A stretch of 51,459 bases of DNA from Arthrobacter sp. Bi83 (GCF_918698095.1 NZ_CAKKLY010000035.1:1-51459), one strand, 5' to 3'. Counted from the stretch's first letter, positions 1-9,221 are shown. The notes: generated by a model from the letters alone, not told the origin. Translations and numbers: made by a program.

Positions 1-890
1 CGGTAAATCCGGGCGCCGAGCAGCGCCTCAATCCCCTTGCGGGCGTTGGTCCCGACCTCCCGGAGCCGGGCGCCGCCCTTGCCGATGATGATGGCCTTCT
101 GGGACGGCCTCTCCACGTACAGATTGACGCGGACATCGAGGAACGGCCGGTCTTCGGGGCGTCCTTCACGCGGAACGATCTCGTCAACGACCACTGCCAG
201 GGAATGCGGCAATTCGTCGCGGACGCCTTCGAGCGCCGCTTCCCGGATGAGTTCGGCGATCATCACGGCCTCCGGTTCGTCCGTCAGGTGGCCGTCCGGA
301 TAGAGCGGCGGCGACGACGGCATATGGCTGATCAGGACGTCGGCCACGGTTTCGACCTGGAAGCCGTCGGTGGCCGAGACCGGGACGATGTCCTTCCAGC
401 CGTCCTCGCCGAGGACCTCACGGCCCAGGGCGGCGACGGCCAGCAACTGCTCGGTCAGGGCCTGGCGGTCCACGGTGTCGGCCTTGGTCACGATCGCGAT
501 GATGGGCTTGTTGCCGACGGCGGCGAGCTGGGCGGCGATGAACTTGTCGCCCGGGCCGATCTTCTCGTTGGCCGGCAGGCAGAAACCGATCGCATCGACC
601 TCGGCGAGGGTGTCGGCGACGAGTTCGTTGAGGCGCTTGCCAAGCAAGGTGCGCGGACGGTGCAGGCCCGGCGTGTCCACCAGTATCAGCTGGGCGTCAT
701 CGCGGTGGACGATGCCCCTGATCGTGTGGCGGGTGGTCTGCGGCTTGGCGGAGGTGATGGCGACTTTCTTGCCTACCAGCGCGTTGGTCAGCGTTGATTT
801 TCCGGCGTTCGGCCGGCCTACCAGAACCGAGAACCCGGCGTGGAAACCGCCGGAGGGTGCGCCGCCGTCGGCCTTATTCTGCTTGCTCAC
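1..890 (-). CDS. era: GTPase Era (3' end outside window)
   Basis: Era is a ribosome-associated GTPase that binds the 3' end of 16S rRNA and assists 30S maturation. Visible are the P-loop GRPNAGKST at residues 25-33, the switch region TSAKPQTTRH, the G3 motif VDTPG and the G4 motif TKAD. Near the window edge is the KH-domain loop IIIGKGGARLREVG. About 296 codons are present; only a short C-terminal tail is missing beyond base 1. The start is GTG at 890 (MSKQNKADG), which overlaps the end of the CBS-protein gene by 17 bp, so the two are probably translationally coupled. It is the last visible gene of the phoH-ybeY-corC-era cluster. The family assignment is certain. Confidence 0.96.
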   Translation of the reverse strand, partial: MSKQNKADGGAPSGGFHAGFSVLVGRPNAGKSTLTNALVGKKVAITSAKPQTTRHTIRGIVHRDDAQLILVDTPGLHRPRTLLGKRLNELVADTLAEVDAIGFCLPANEKIGPGDKFIAAQLAAVGNKPIIAIVTKADTVDRQALTEQLLAVAALGREVLGEDGWKDIVPVSATDGFQVETVADVLISHMPSSPPLYPDGHLTDEPEAVMIAELIREAALEGVRDELPHSLAVVVDEIVPREGRPEDRPFLDVRVNLYVERPSQKAIIIGKGGARLREVGTNARKGIEALLGARIY

Positions 891-2217
891 GTGGAACTCC
901 CTGTTGCAATGGTTCTGCCTTGTCGAGAAGGTCTTCAAGGTCAGTATCGTTCGGAACGGCGCCTTTTGGAACGGCGGCCGCAATGATGTGGCTGACGCGG
1001 TTTCGGCGGCCTTCCAGCCGCTCCGCCCGGAGCGAGACGCCGTCGACTTCCACGGTGCTGCCGACGATCGGGACGCGGCCCAGGGCCTTGGCCAGCAGGC
1101 CGCCCACGGTGTCCACTTCGTCGTCGTCGAGTTCGAGGTCGAAGAGCTCGCCGAGATCGTCGATGCTCATCCGGGCGCTGACCCGGTACGTGCCGTCGCC
1201 GAGGTCCACGACTTCGGCGCTTTCGGTGTCGTATTCGTCCACGATCTCGCCGACAAGCTCTTCAATCAGGTCTTCGAGCGTGACAAGGCCGGCCGTTCCG
1301 CCGTACTCGTCGATGACGATGGCAACGTGCGTGGACTCCTTCTGCAGCTCCCGCAGGAGGTCGCTCACGGGCTTGGAGTCGGGGACGTACCGGACCTCAC
1401 GGGCCAGCGCGTCCACCAGTGGCGGTTCCTCTTCCGGGGCCAGGGCGTGGATGGCGGCTGCCACGTCCTTCAGATAGATGATGCCCAGGATCTGGTCGGT
1501 ATTTTCTCCGATGACGGGAATCCGAGAGTATCCGGAACGGAGGAACAGCGACATCGCCCGGTGCAGGGTGGAGCCGGCGTCGATGCTCAGGATGTCGGTG
1601 CGCGGCACCATGACGGCGCGGACCAGGGTGTCCCCGAAATCGAAGACGGACTGGATGAGTTCGGCTTCGTTGTCCTCGATCATGTCCGACTCGGTGGCCC
1701 GGTCCACGAGCTCACGGAACTCTTCTTCGCTGAAGAACGCCTCGTCTCCCCCGGGCGCGCCGGGGGCCACAGCACTGCCTAGCCTGACGAGCCAGGCAGG
1801 AATGGGCCCGAGCACCCAAGCGAGGAACCTGATCAGCGGCGCTGAATACAGCACCACTCCGGCCGAGTGCGTGCGTCCCAGCTGCCGCGGAGAGACGCCG
1901 ACGATCACGAAGCCGAGAACTGCCATGATGCCTGTCGCGGCCAGTCCGGCGAGCCAGACGTTGTCCAGCAGGCTGTAAAGCAGCACCGCAACCGCAACAG
2001 CAGAGGCCGTTTCGAACCAGATGCGCCAGAACCGGAGTGCGCGCATGTGCGTCATGGGCTGGTCCAGGATCCGGCGGAGCGCGGTGCCGCGGCTCTTCAG
2101 AAGTGCTTGTTCGCCATCATGGCGCGGAAGGAAACTGAACGCCGCCTCGGCGGCCGTCAGCAGTGCTGCGGCAGCGAGGAACACCAGCGCCATGCAGACA
2201 AGGAGCAGGGATATCAC
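874..2217 (-). CDS. CorC/HlyC-type membrane protein with CBS pair
   Basis: This 447-aa protein has hydrophobic segments in its first ~150 residues (DUF21/CNNM transmembrane domain). A tandem CBS domain follows at about 195-310 (MVPRTDILSI, GYSRIPVIGENTDQILGIIY, STHVAIVIDEYGGTAGLVTLEDLIEELVGEI in separate stretches). A CorC_HlyC transporter-associated domain closes it at about 325-405 (RVSARMSIDDLGELF, DDDEVDTVGGLL). Family members are implicated in Mg2+/Co2+ efflux; the old name hemolysin is not supported by function. The start ATG overlaps the ybeY stop by 4 bp (ATGA), and the end overlaps era by 17 bp. The substrate cannot be read from the sequence. Confidence 0.9.
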   Translation of the reverse strand: MISLLLVCMALVFLAAAALLTAAEAAFSFLPRHDGEQALLKSRGTALRRILDQPMTHMRALRFWRIWFETASAVAVAVLLYSLLDNVWLAGLAATGIMAVLGFVIVGVSPRQLGRTHSAGVVLYSAPLIRFLAWVLGPIPAWLVRLGSAVAPGAPGGDEAFFSEEEFRELVDRATESDMIEDNEAELIQSVFDFGDTLVRAVMVPRTDILSIDAGSTLHRAMSLFLRSGYSRIPVIGENTDQILGIIYLKDVAAAIHALAPEEEPPLVDALAREVRYVPDSKPVSDLLRELQKESTHVAIVIDEYGGTAGLVTLEDLIEELVGEIVDEYDTESAEVVDLGDGTYRVSARMSIDDLGELFDLELDDDEVDTVGGLLAKALGRVPIVGSTVEVDGVSLRAERLEGRRNRVSHIIAAAVPKGAVPNDTDLEDLLDKAEPLQQGVPREQAE

Positions 2218-2687
2218 TTGATGGTCTCGGACGGAGCTTCTTTGCCGGTGAACGTCGCGAGCAGCTCACGCTGCAAGCCGAACATCTCTTCTTTTTCTTC
2301 CGGTTCCGCGTGGTCATAGCCAAGCAGGTGCAGGATCCCGTGCGTGGCGAGCAGCAGCATCTCGTCCTGGGTGGAGTGGCCGGCGTTGCGTGCCTGGACC
2401 TCTGCAACCTGGGGACAGATGGCGATGTCGCCCAGCATCCCCTGGGGCGTGGGCTTGTCCGGCGTGCCAGGCGTCAGTTCGTCCATCGGGACGGAGAGCA
2501 CGTCCGTGGAGCCGGGCTCGTCCATGAGCTCGATGTGGAGTTTCTCCATGGCGGGCTCATCCACGAGCAGTATGGAGAGCTCGGCCTGGGGATGGATGTA
2601 CAGCTGCTCGAAGATGAACCGGGACAGCGCCACGAGCTGGGCCTCGTCCACCTGGACGCCGGATTCGTTGTTTACTTCGATGCTCAT
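2214..2687 (-). CDS. ybeY: Endoribonuclease YbeY
   Basis: YbeY is a single-strand-specific metallo-endoribonuclease that takes part in 16S rRNA 3'-end maturation and 70S ribosome quality control. The 157-aa product has the zinc-binding signature HGILHLLGYDH near residues 119-129, and the preceding VLSVPMDE strand seen across the family. Length is normal. Its start overlaps the phoH stop by 4 bp and its stop overlaps the start of the CBS gene by 4 bp. Together with era downstream this forms a tightly coupled ribosome-maturation cluster, an arrangement common in bacteria. Confidence 0.95.
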   Translation of the reverse strand: MSIEVNNESGVQVDEAQLVALSRFIFEQLYIHPQAELSILLVDEPAMEKLHIELMDEPGSTDVLSVPMDELTPGTPDKPTPQGMLGDIAICPQVAEVQARNAGHSTQDEMLLLATHGILHLLGYDHAEPEEKEEMFGLQRELLATFTGKEAPSETIK

Positions 2688-3772
2688 GCGTGTTCTCCCC
2701 GCCGCTCCCGGGGAACGGAATGCTTGACCCGGTTTCGCTGCACTTCATCCCAGATGCTGTAGGCGTTGACGATGTCGCCGACCAGCCGGTGGCGCACCAC
2801 GTCCGCCGCGTCCAGAACGGTAAAGTTGACATCGTCTATGCCCTGCAGGATCTCTTCGACAATCCGCAGTCCGGAGCGCGTTCCGAACGGCAGGTCCACC
2901 TGGGTGACGTCACCCGTGACCACCATCTTCGACCCGAAGCCAAGCCGGGTGAGGAACATCTTCATTTGTTCGGGAGTCGTGTTCTGGGCCTCATCCAGGA
3001 TGATGAAGGCGTCGTTGAGCGTACGGCCCCTCATATAGGCAAGGGGGGCAACCTCGATGGTTCCCGCCGCCATGAGCCGCGGGATGGATTCGGGATCAAT
3101 CATGTCGTGCAGGGCGTCGTACAGCGGCCTGAGGTAGGGATCGATCTTGTCGCTGAGCGTGCCTGGCAGGAACCCTAGCCGCTCGCCGGCTTCCACTGCC
3201 GGGCGCGTGAGGATGATCCGGCTGACTTCCTTTTGCTGCAGCGCCTGCACGGCCTTGGCCATCGCCAGGTAAGTCTTTCCCGTACCGGCCGGGCCGATGC
3301 CGAAGATCACCGTGTTGGTGTCGATGGCGTCCACGTAGTTCTTCTGGTTCAGCGTCTTGGGCCGGATGGTTTTGCCGCGGCTGGACAGAATGTCGTGGGT
3401 CAAGACGTCCACCGGGTTCTGCAGCGACTGGCTGCGCAGCAGAAGGACGAGCTGCTGGAGCACGGCAGGAGTGATCACCGTGCTGCGGGCCACAAGACCG
3501 CGCACTTCGTGAAGCAGCCGCATGATGCGCGGAACGTCGGCGGCAGGCCCGCTGATGGAGAGCTCGTTGCCCCGGACGTGGAAACTCACGGCCGGGTACT
3601 GCTCTTCGATGAAGCGGAGGGCCTCGTCGTGGCTGCCGAGGGACTGAACCATCTGATCAGAGTTGTCGAAGATGACCACCTCCGTCCGGACACCGGGCAG
3701 GGTATGCGGGAAGTCACCTGTGGTGCGGTCCCCGGTGTTGAGGCGGCGCTTTCCGTTTGCTGATTCAGTCAT
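2684..3772 (-). CDS. PhoH-family ATPase
   Basis: This 362-aa PhoH-like protein has a central P-loop ATPase. The Walker A motif is GPAGTGKT at about residues 157-164, and the Walker B motif is FIILDEAQNT. The region RPAVEAGERLGFLPG and the sensor MVVTGDVTQVDLP are also typical of the family. The N-terminal ~110 residues resemble the KH-like nucleic-acid-binding part found in PhoH1 proteins. Its exact role is unknown, but it is regularly linked to ybeY, and fusions or neighbours suggest RNA metabolism. It is the first gene of the minus-strand cluster. A weak -10-like TAAGAT lies at 3838-3833, without a convincing -35 box. Confidence 0.92.
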   Translation of the reverse strand: MTESANGKRRLNTGDRTTGDFPHTLPGVRTEVVIFDNSDQMVQSLGSHDEALRFIEEQYPAVSFHVRGNELSISGPAADVPRIMRLLHEVRGLVARSTVITPAVLQQLVLLLRSQSLQNPVDVLTHDILSSRGKTIRPKTLNQKNYVDAIDTNTVIFGIGPAGTGKTYLAMAKAVQALQQKEVSRIILTRPAVEAGERLGFLPGTLSDKIDPYLRPLYDALHDMIDPESIPRLMAAGTIEVAPLAYMRGRTLNDAFIILDEAQNTTPEQMKMFLTRLGFGSKMVVTGDVTQVDLPFGTRSGLRIVEEILQGIDDVNFTVLDAADVVRHRLVGDIVNAYSIWDEVQRNRVKHSVPRERRGEHA

Positions 3773-4159
3773 GGTGCTGGCCCGCAGGCCTCTGGTTCCC
3801 TCCAGTTCGAAATAACCCTTCTGAGTCCTTCCATCTTACGCCAGCGTGCGGGTGCCCTCACCGTCCGGTGCAGCGACAGCGGCAGCCTTTTCGGTAAGGG
3901 GGTTCCCGCATTTAGGTATCAACTTTGCATCGGCCTCATATCGTTCCCGTTGCAGTTCCGGCCCCGGCGGGCAAAGGCGCCCTGCGCCCGGGGGCCTTGT
4001 GCAATGCTGGAATGACAGACGGCGGGCATTGGTTCCGCCTGCCCGCAGCCGCCGGCGACACCCGTTGCCGGCCGCCCTCGTCGGGCAACCTACCGGCCAT
4101 TCGAAGGGATCAGGGACATCAGGGAGCCAGGAACCACCGGCCCGAAAGCAGCAGCGCGG
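3773..4159. other. Divergent intergenic region, no gene
   Basis: This 387-bp region separates phoH (minus) from the lipoprotein gene (plus). No frame has convincing coding character. It is GC-rich with several short imperfect inverted repeats around 3961-4095, for instance GTTGCC near 4062 facing GGCAAC at 4083-4088. It must hold both promoters. The only hexamer picked out is TAAGAT (minus, 3838-3833), and this is weak. No known riboswitch consensus was recognised. Confidence 0.5.
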
Positions 4160-5074
4160 ATGCGTTCCGCGCTGGCGCTTGGGCTGCTTCCTGCCGCTTT
4201 GCTCCTGTCGGGGTGCGTCGCCGACCCTGATCCCGCGGTCACATCATCGAACGTTCCCTCCCAGTCGCTGAAGGCGGCGGGCACGGACGGCGTTCCCACC
4301 ACCAGCGCCCCGTTGGAAACGATGCAGTCCTCCAACAAGGCGCCGGTCTACTGGATTGGGCGGAGCAACACCAACACCTTCCTGTACCGGGAGTTCCGGG
4401 ATGTGCCGGACGAGGAAAACCCCATCACGCGGGCACTCCGGGCCATGATGTCCGAAACTCCGCTTGATCCGGACTTCTTTACGCCCTGGCAAAACCCCAA
4501 GAGCCTGGCCACGTCCATCTCCGGCACGAACGTGATCACCGTGGACGTTTCCGCCGACGCGTTCAACAGCAATCTCGACGCCGACATGGCGCAGCGGGCC
4601 ATCCAGCAACTCGTGTACACCGCGACGGCTGCCGGGGCGAGCTCCGGCCTGATCGACGCCGGCCAGCAGATTGAAGTGGTGATCCTTGTGGATGGCCACA
4701 CCGATTACCTGGCGTTCAAGCACGTCAAGCTTGGCGCCCCCATGGCACGCAGTGCCGGGATGGTGGCCCCGGTGTGGATCATTGACCCCCAGGAGGGGGT
4801 GGACGTCGCCGACGGCCGCGTCAAGATCAACGGCCGCAGCACGGTTCCCGGTGGCAAGCTGCGCTGGCAGATCCTGAAGGTGCAGGAGAACGGCGACAAG
4901 GAGAAGTACCTTAACGGCGAGGCCACCGCGGCCGCGGCGGCGGATGCTTCAGGAGTCTTCGGCCTGACGGTCAACCTGGCCCCGGGAAACTACGAGATCC
5001 GCGTCTCGCAGATCGATCGCAGGCAGGCAGACGACGAACTCAACGTGGACACCCGGGGCTTCGCGGTCCGCTGA
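4160..5074 (+). CDS. GerMN-domain lipoprotein with Gmad2 domain
   Basis: This is a 304-aa exported lipoprotein. The signal peptide MRSALALGLLPAALLLSGC ends in the lipobox LLSGC, predicting lipidated Cys19 and attachment to the outer face of the membrane. Residues ~60-190 form a GerMN domain (DPDFFTPWQNPKSLATSI, NVITVDVSADAFN, QQLVYTATAAG, VVILVDG). Residues ~200-300 form a Gmad2 immunoglobulin-like domain (VWIIDPQEGVDV, KINGRSTVPGGKLRWQIL, NYEIRVSQIDRRQ). GerMN is named from spore germination proteins, but non-sporulating actinobacteria carry it in LpqB-like and other envelope lipoproteins, so a cell-envelope role is more likely. It stands alone between two minus-strand operons. Confidence 0.85.
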   Translation: MRSALALGLLPAALLLSGCVADPDPAVTSSNVPSQSLKAAGTDGVPTTSAPLETMQSSNKAPVYWIGRSNTNTFLYREFRDVPDEENPITRALRAMMSETPLDPDFFTPWQNPKSLATSISGTNVITVDVSADAFNSNLDADMAQRAIQQLVYTATAAGASSGLIDAGQQIEVVILVDGHTDYLAFKHVKLGAPMARSAGMVAPVWIIDPQEGVDVADGRVKINGRSTVPGGKLRWQILKVQENGDKEKYLNGEATAAAAADASGVFGLTVNLAPGNYEIRVSQIDRRQADDELNVDTRGFAVR

Positions 5075-5128
5075 CAGCTGCTGCCGGACAGCGCCTGCTG
5101 CCGGATCGCGTGTACTACCTGACCGCCG

Positions 5129-5899
5129 CTACCAGCGGCCCAAAACATCACTTGCGATGACGACGCCGGCCGGCCCGGCCGTGGATGACCGCAGCACGTG
5201 CGGTCCCAGGAGAGCGGTCACGGCGCCGGCGCTGCACAGTTTGGTGACTTCGCGCGGGCTGATGCCCCCTTCGGGCCCTACGATCAGGAGTATCTCCTGA
5301 GGGCCATCCGCCGGCAGGCCGGCCGCACGCCAGGCCTCCAGCACCCCGCGCAGTGGCTTCACCGCATCTTCGTGGAGGATCACAGCAAGGGCGGCTTCGG
5401 CCACATGCGCGGCCAGTCCCTGGGTGTCGACGGCGGCACGCACCTCCGGGATCCAGGCCCGCCGTGCCTGCTTGGCGGCGGCGGACACGGCGGACTGCCA
5501 CTTGGCGTGGGCCTTGGCCGCCCGCTCGGCCTTCCACCTCACGATCGAACGTTCCGACTGCCACGGGACGACTGCGTCGATGCCAAGCTCCGTGGACGTC
5601 TCGATCGCCAGTTCGTCACGGTCGCCCTTGGCAAGGGCCTGGACCAGCACCAGGCGAACGCCGGGCCGGTCTTCAATCGTGACGGAAGAACACTCCACGG
5701 TCAGTTCTCCCGGCGCTACTCGCTCCACTGTCCCGGTGAGGCGCCGGCCGGCACCGTCGGCGATGTCGACCGCCTCCCCCACGGCCAGCCGTTTGACTGT
5801 CACGGCGTGCCGCGCTTCCGCTCCGTCCAGCACGAACAGCGAGCCGGGATGGGCGCCGTCGAGCGTTCCGGCGGCGGTGAAAAATACGGGGTTGCTCAC
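5129..5899 (-). CDS. rsmE: 16S rRNA m3U1498 methyltransferase RsmE
   Basis: RsmE methylates N3 of U1498 in 16S rRNA using SAM. The 256-aa product has an N-terminal PUA-like domain (HAVTVKRLAVGEAVDIADGAG in part). Its C-terminal SPOUT domain shows the knot motifs LIVGPEGGISPREV and LLGPHVLRSSTAG. The start is GTG, only 2 bp after the dnaJ stop, so it is translated from the hrcA-dnaJ transcript. The usual family ending LRTETA reads LRSSTA here, a mild variation at the SAM-binding knot. Confidence 0.93.
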   Translation of the reverse strand: MSNPVFFTAAGTLDGAHPGSLFVLDGAEARHAVTVKRLAVGEAVDIADGAGRRLTGTVERVAPGELTVECSSVTIEDRPGVRLVLVQALAKGDRDELAIETSTELGIDAVVPWQSERSIVRWKAERAAKAHAKWQSAVSAAAKQARRAWIPEVRAAVDTQGLAAHVAEAALAVILHEDAVKPLRGVLEAWRAAGLPADGPQEILLIVGPEGGISPREVTKLCSAGAVTALLGPHVLRSSTAGPAGVVIASDVLGRW

Positions 5900-5901
5900 C
5901 G

Positions 5902-7029
5902 CTACAGGTTACCGAGGCGGTCCCGCAGCTTCGCGAAGACGCCGCCGCTGGCGGCGAGCTTGCCCTCGGAGAACTGCTCGCCGCGGAGCTTGGCCAGCTG
6001 ACGCATCAGGTCTTCCTGGGCCGGATCGAGCTTGGATGGCGTCTCGACCTGCAGGTGCACCTTGAGGTCGCCGCGGCCGTAGCCCCGGAGGTGCGTGACC
6101 CCGAGGCCGCGGAGGGTGATGATCTCGCCGGACTGGGTACCCGCCTTGACGTCGATTTCCTGCTTTCCGTCGAAGGTGTCCAGGCTCATCTCTGTGCCCA
6201 GGGCCGCAGCCGTCATGGGGATGTTGAACGTGGCGTGGAGGTCGTCGCCGTCGCGGACGTAGGTGGGGTCGTTGTTGACCCGGATTTCCACGTAGAGGTC
6301 GCCGGAAGGACCGCCGGCCGGGCCGGCTTCGCCCTGCCCGGAAAGCTGGATGCGCGTGCCGGTGGCGACGCCCGCAGGAACCTTGATGGTCAGCGACCGG
6401 CGGCTGCGGATGCGGCCCTGGCCGTTGCACTCGTTGCAAGGGTCCTTGATGACGGTGCCAAAGCCTTCGCAGGAACCACAGGGGGCCGTCGTCATGACCT
6501 GGCCGAGGATGGAGCGCACTGCGCGCTGGACCTGGCCGCTGCCGCCGCAGATGTCGCAGCGTTCAGGGTGTGTGCCTTCGCGGCAGCAGGAACCCTCGCA
6601 GGTGGGGCAGGTGACGGCAGTGTCGACTTCCAGCTTCTTGTTGGCGCCGAAGACTGCGTCACGCAGGTCGATCCGAACGCTGATGAGGGCGTCCTGTCCC
6701 CTGCGCACCCGGGAAGCCGGGCCCGAGGTTCCGCCGGCTCCGAAGAAGGTGTCGAATATATCCTGGAACGCGAAGCCCTGGCCGGCGTAATTGCCGCCGC
6801 CGAAGCCGTTGTCCGTGCCATTCTCGTTGCCCGTGGTGTCATAGACCCTGCGCTTCTGCGGGTCGGACAGCACTTCGTAGGCGTGGGTGACGGCCTTGAA
6901 CCGTTCCGAGGCGTCCTCCCCCGGGTTGACGTCCGGGTGCAGGGTGCGGGCCAGCTTGCGGTAGGCCTTTTTGATCTCTTCTCCGGTGGCTTCCGGGGAG
7001 ACTCCAAGAACGTCGTAGTGGCTGCTCAA
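5902..7029 (-). CDS. dnaJ: Chaperone DnaJ (hrcA-linked copy)
   Basis: This DnaJ co-chaperone of 375 aa stimulates DnaK ATPase and binds unfolded proteins. Present are the J domain with HPD (residues ~32-34), a Gly/Phe-rich linker ([14 protein letters not shown]), and four zinc motifs: [24 protein letters not shown] and CNECNGQG. The C-terminal substrate-binding domains follow. The first zinc motif ends in C where G is normal. Translation starts at TTG (7029-7027), preceded by GGAAGAG 9 nt upstream. This hrcA-linked copy is usually called DnaJ2 in actinobacteria, the other copy sitting with dnaK-grpE. It belongs to the HrcA/CIRCE operon. Confidence 0.95.
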   Translation of the reverse strand: MSSHYDVLGVSPEATGEEIKKAYRKLARTLHPDVNPGEDASERFKAVTHAYEVLSDPQKRRVYDTTGNENGTDNGFGGGNYAGQGFAFQDIFDTFFGAGGTSGPASRVRRGQDALISVRIDLRDAVFGANKKLEVDTAVTCPTCEGSCCREGTHPERCDICGGSGQVQRAVRSILGQVMTTAPCGSCEGFGTVIKDPCNECNGQGRIRSRRSLTIKVPAGVATGTRIQLSGQGEAGPAGGPSGDLYVEIRVNNDPTYVRDGDDLHATFNIPMTAAALGTEMSLDTFDGKQEIDVKAGTQSGEIITLRGLGVTHLRGYGRGDLKVHLQVETPSKLDPAQEDLMRQLAKLRGEQFSEGKLAASGGVFAKLRDRLGNL

Positions 7030-7087
7030 AGTTCGTATCTCTTCCTGGTTGTGTTGCCTGGGGTGCGGGGTTCACTGGGCCGTGGGG

Positions 7088-8101
7088 TCACGGTCCGAGA
7101 ATCCTCGAAAGGTAGCGGGCCACCGCACGGACGGCGGCCATGGTGGTGGGATAGTCCATCCGGGTGGGCCCAAGGATGCCGATCTTCGCGGTGGCGTCCG
7201 GTCCGTAGCCGGTGGCAACCACCGACGCCTCCGCGAGTCCGTCGTAAGGGTTCTCCCTGCCGATGCTCACGGCCACTCCGCGGGGGTCCTGCGCCATGTC
7301 GCTGAGGAGGCGCAGCATGACCACCTGCTCCTCGAGGGCCTCGAGAACGGGTCCGATGCTGAGCGGGAAGTCCACGTTGGACCTGGCCAGGTTCGCGGTG
7401 CCGGCCATGACCATCCGGTCTTCCCTGCTGCTGTGCGCGAGCCCTTCCAGGGCCTTGCTCAGGGCGACGGCGGCCGGACGCTCCGCCGGAGCGCAGCCCG
7501 CCACGACAGCGGCGAGGTGGTGCGGCAGCATGGTCAGTGCTGTGCCTGCGACGCCCGTGAGGAACCGGGTCCGCAGCGCGGTCAGCGTGTCGTCGCCGAG
7601 TTCCTGGCCGACGTCGATGACCCGCTGCTCGACCTTCCCGGAGTCGGCGATCAGCACGATGAGGACCTTCCGGGGGGCGAGCTGCACAAATTCAATGTGC
7701 CGCAGCACGGCGCGGCTCAGGTGCGGGTACTGCACGACGGCGACCTGGTTGGTCAGTTGCGCGAGGAGCCTTACCGTCCGGTCCAGGACGTCGTCGAGGT
7801 CGTCGGCCCCCTCCAGCAGTGACTGGATGGCCCGGCGCTCGGCCTGAGACAGAGGTTTGACGGCCGAAATCTGGTCCACGAAGAGCCGGTAGCCCTTGTC
7901 GGTGGGAATCCTGCCGGCGCTGGTGTGCGGAGCGGTGATGAGCCCCTCGTCTTCGAGCGCCGCCATGTCATTGCGGATGGTGGCGCTTGAGACCCCAAGA
8001 TGGTGGCGCTCGACGAGGGCTTTCGATCCCACGGGCTCCCGGGAATGGACATAGTCCTCGACAATGGCGCGCAGCACCTCGAGCTTGCGTGGCTCGCTCA
8101 C
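7088..8101 (-). CDS. hrcA: Heat-inducible repressor HrcA
   Basis: HrcA is a dimeric winged-helix repressor that binds CIRCE operators of groE and hrcA-dnaJ operons. The chosen start is GTG at 8101 ([10 protein letters not shown]), giving 337 aa. GGAGGT lies 7 nt upstream of it, and the family begins at this point. An upstream ATG at 8167 is in frame but would fall inside the CIRCE operator and has no ribosome binding site. The winged helix is in the first ~75 residues ([18 protein letters not shown]), followed by the GAF-like dimerisation region. A CIRCE element 59 bp upstream shows autoregulation. Confidence 0.96.
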   Translation of the reverse strand: MSEPRKLEVLRAIVEDYVHSREPVGSKALVERHHLGVSSATIRNDMAALEDEGLITAPHTSAGRIPTDKGYRLFVDQISAVKPLSQAERRAIQSLLEGADDLDDVLDRTVRLLAQLTNQVAVVQYPHLSRAVLRHIEFVQLAPRKVLIVLIADSGKVEQRVIDVGQELGDDTLTALRTRFLTGVAGTALTMLPHHLAAVVAGCAPAERPAAVALSKALEGLAHSSREDRMVMAGTANLARSNVDFPLSIGPVLEALEEQVVMLRLLSDMAQDPRGVAVSIGRENPYDGLAEASVVATGYGPDATAKIGILGPTRMDYPTTMAAVRAVARYLSRILGP

Positions 8102-8160
8102 AGTCCACCTCCGATCGACCGTTACTGGGCAGGGGCAGGGGGCGCCCGACAAACCCATCG

Positions 8161-8187
8161 TTAGCACTCGACATGCCTAAGTGCTAA
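8161..8187. promoter_or_regulatory. CIRCE operator (HrcA binding site)
   Basis: TTAGCACTC at 8161-8169, a 9-nt spacer, then AAGTGCTAA at 8179-8187. The consensus is TTAGCACTC-N9-GAGTGCTAA, so only one position deviates. It lies directly upstream of hrcA on the minus strand, where HrcA represses its own operon until heat shock. A further GTTAGCA half-site lies at 8213-8219. Confidence 0.95.
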
Positions 8188-8313
8188 CAAGTCTAATATG
8201 AGACCGCCCGTTGTTAGCATTGGTACCGCTCCGGGCGAAATTCCGGGCAGATTCCGCCGGAGGCCGGTTCCAGGCCCGTGGCGGCAACTTCCTAGTGCAA
8301 AGCGGTGTGAACT

Positions 8314-9168
8314 ATGCATTACCAGACCTGGGGCCCGCAGGACATTGCAGCGCCCGCCAAGAACGATTTGCCGGAGGTCCCGGTCGAGCGCGGAATGGTG
8401 CTGGAAGACGTCCAGTCCGGCTGGGTCGGGGCGGTGACGCGAGTGGAGAAGTCCGGCGGCATGCACGTCGTGGCGCTCGAGGACCGCCGCGGCAAGTCAC
8501 GGTCCTTCAGGCTCGGGTTCGGGTTCCTGCTGGAGGGCAGGCCCATCCGGCTAATGCCGCCGGCACCGGCGGCCAAACGCGCAGGTTCCGCCACGGCCGC
8601 CCGCACGGCTTCGGGTTCGGTCCGGGTGGAGGGCCAGCGTGCCCAGGTTGCCAAGGCCAGCCGCATCTGGGTGGAAGGCAAGCACGACGCCGAACTGGTG
8701 GAAAAAGTCTGGGGCGACGACCTCCGGGTGGAGGGAATCGTCGTCGAGCCCCTGCACGGCATCGACGACCTGGCCGGCGCGGTTGCCGCGTTCCGCCCAG
8801 GTCCCGGGCGGAGGCTGGGGGTCCTTGTGGACCACCTCGTCTCGGATTCCAAGGAGTCCAGGATCGCAGAAGCCGTCATGGCCTCGCCCGGTGCGGCCGG
8901 GAACGTGCTCATTGTGGGCCACCCGTACGTGGATGTCTGGCAGGCCATCAGGCCGTCCGTCCTGGGCATCGCGCAGTGGCCGGTGGTCCCCAGGGGCACC
9001 GACTGGAAGACCGGGATCCTCACGGCCTTCGGCTGGCCGCACTCCACGAAGGAAGACATCGGCCTGGGCTGGCAAAAGCTCCTCGGTGCGGTCCGGACCT
9101 ACGCCGATCTGGAACCGGCCCTGCTGGGCCGGGTGGAAGAGGTCATCGACTTCCTTACGGTGCCCTAG
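8314..9168 (+). CDS. DUF3097 family protein
   Basis: This 284-aa protein is of the actinobacterial DUF3097 family. Recognisable parts are the N-terminal small domain (MHYQTWGPQDI, PVERGMVLEDVQSGWVGAV) and a core beginning RIWVEGKHDAELVEKVWG. The core's WVEGKHDA and LGVLVDHLV stretches resemble a Toprim-type fold. Function is unknown; the Toprim resemblance suggests nucleic acid or nucleotide chemistry but is not proof. It is divergent from hrcA and conserved in that position in this lineage as far as I recall. No clear Shine-Dalgarno lies before the ATG. Confidence 0.82.
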   Translation: MHYQTWGPQDIAAPAKNDLPEVPVERGMVLEDVQSGWVGAVTRVEKSGGMHVVALEDRRGKSRSFRLGFGFLLEGRPIRLMPPAPAAKRAGSATAARTASGSVRVEGQRAQVAKASRIWVEGKHDAELVEKVWGDDLRVEGIVVEPLHGIDDLAGAVAAFRPGPGRRLGVLVDHLVSDSKESRIAEAVMASPGAAGNVLIVGHPYVDVWQAIRPSVLGIAQWPVVPRGTDWKTGILTAFGWPHSTKEDIGLGWQKLLGAVRTYADLEPALLGRVEEVIDFLTVP

Positions 9169-9221
9169 GGACCTGCCGGGACCGCCGATTTCGACGCCCG
9201 GCCCCATCCAAAGACCGTTTA

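Noticed and set aside
2163..2762. Plus-strand frame of 199 codons near phoH/ybeY
   Set aside because: It is antisense to ybeY and the flanking genes, with no ribosome binding site or family match.
8102..8167. Upstream ATG for hrcA (22 codons longer)
   Set aside because: It would lie in the CIRCE operator, has no ribosome binding site, and adds non-conserved residues; GTG 8101 has GGAGGT.
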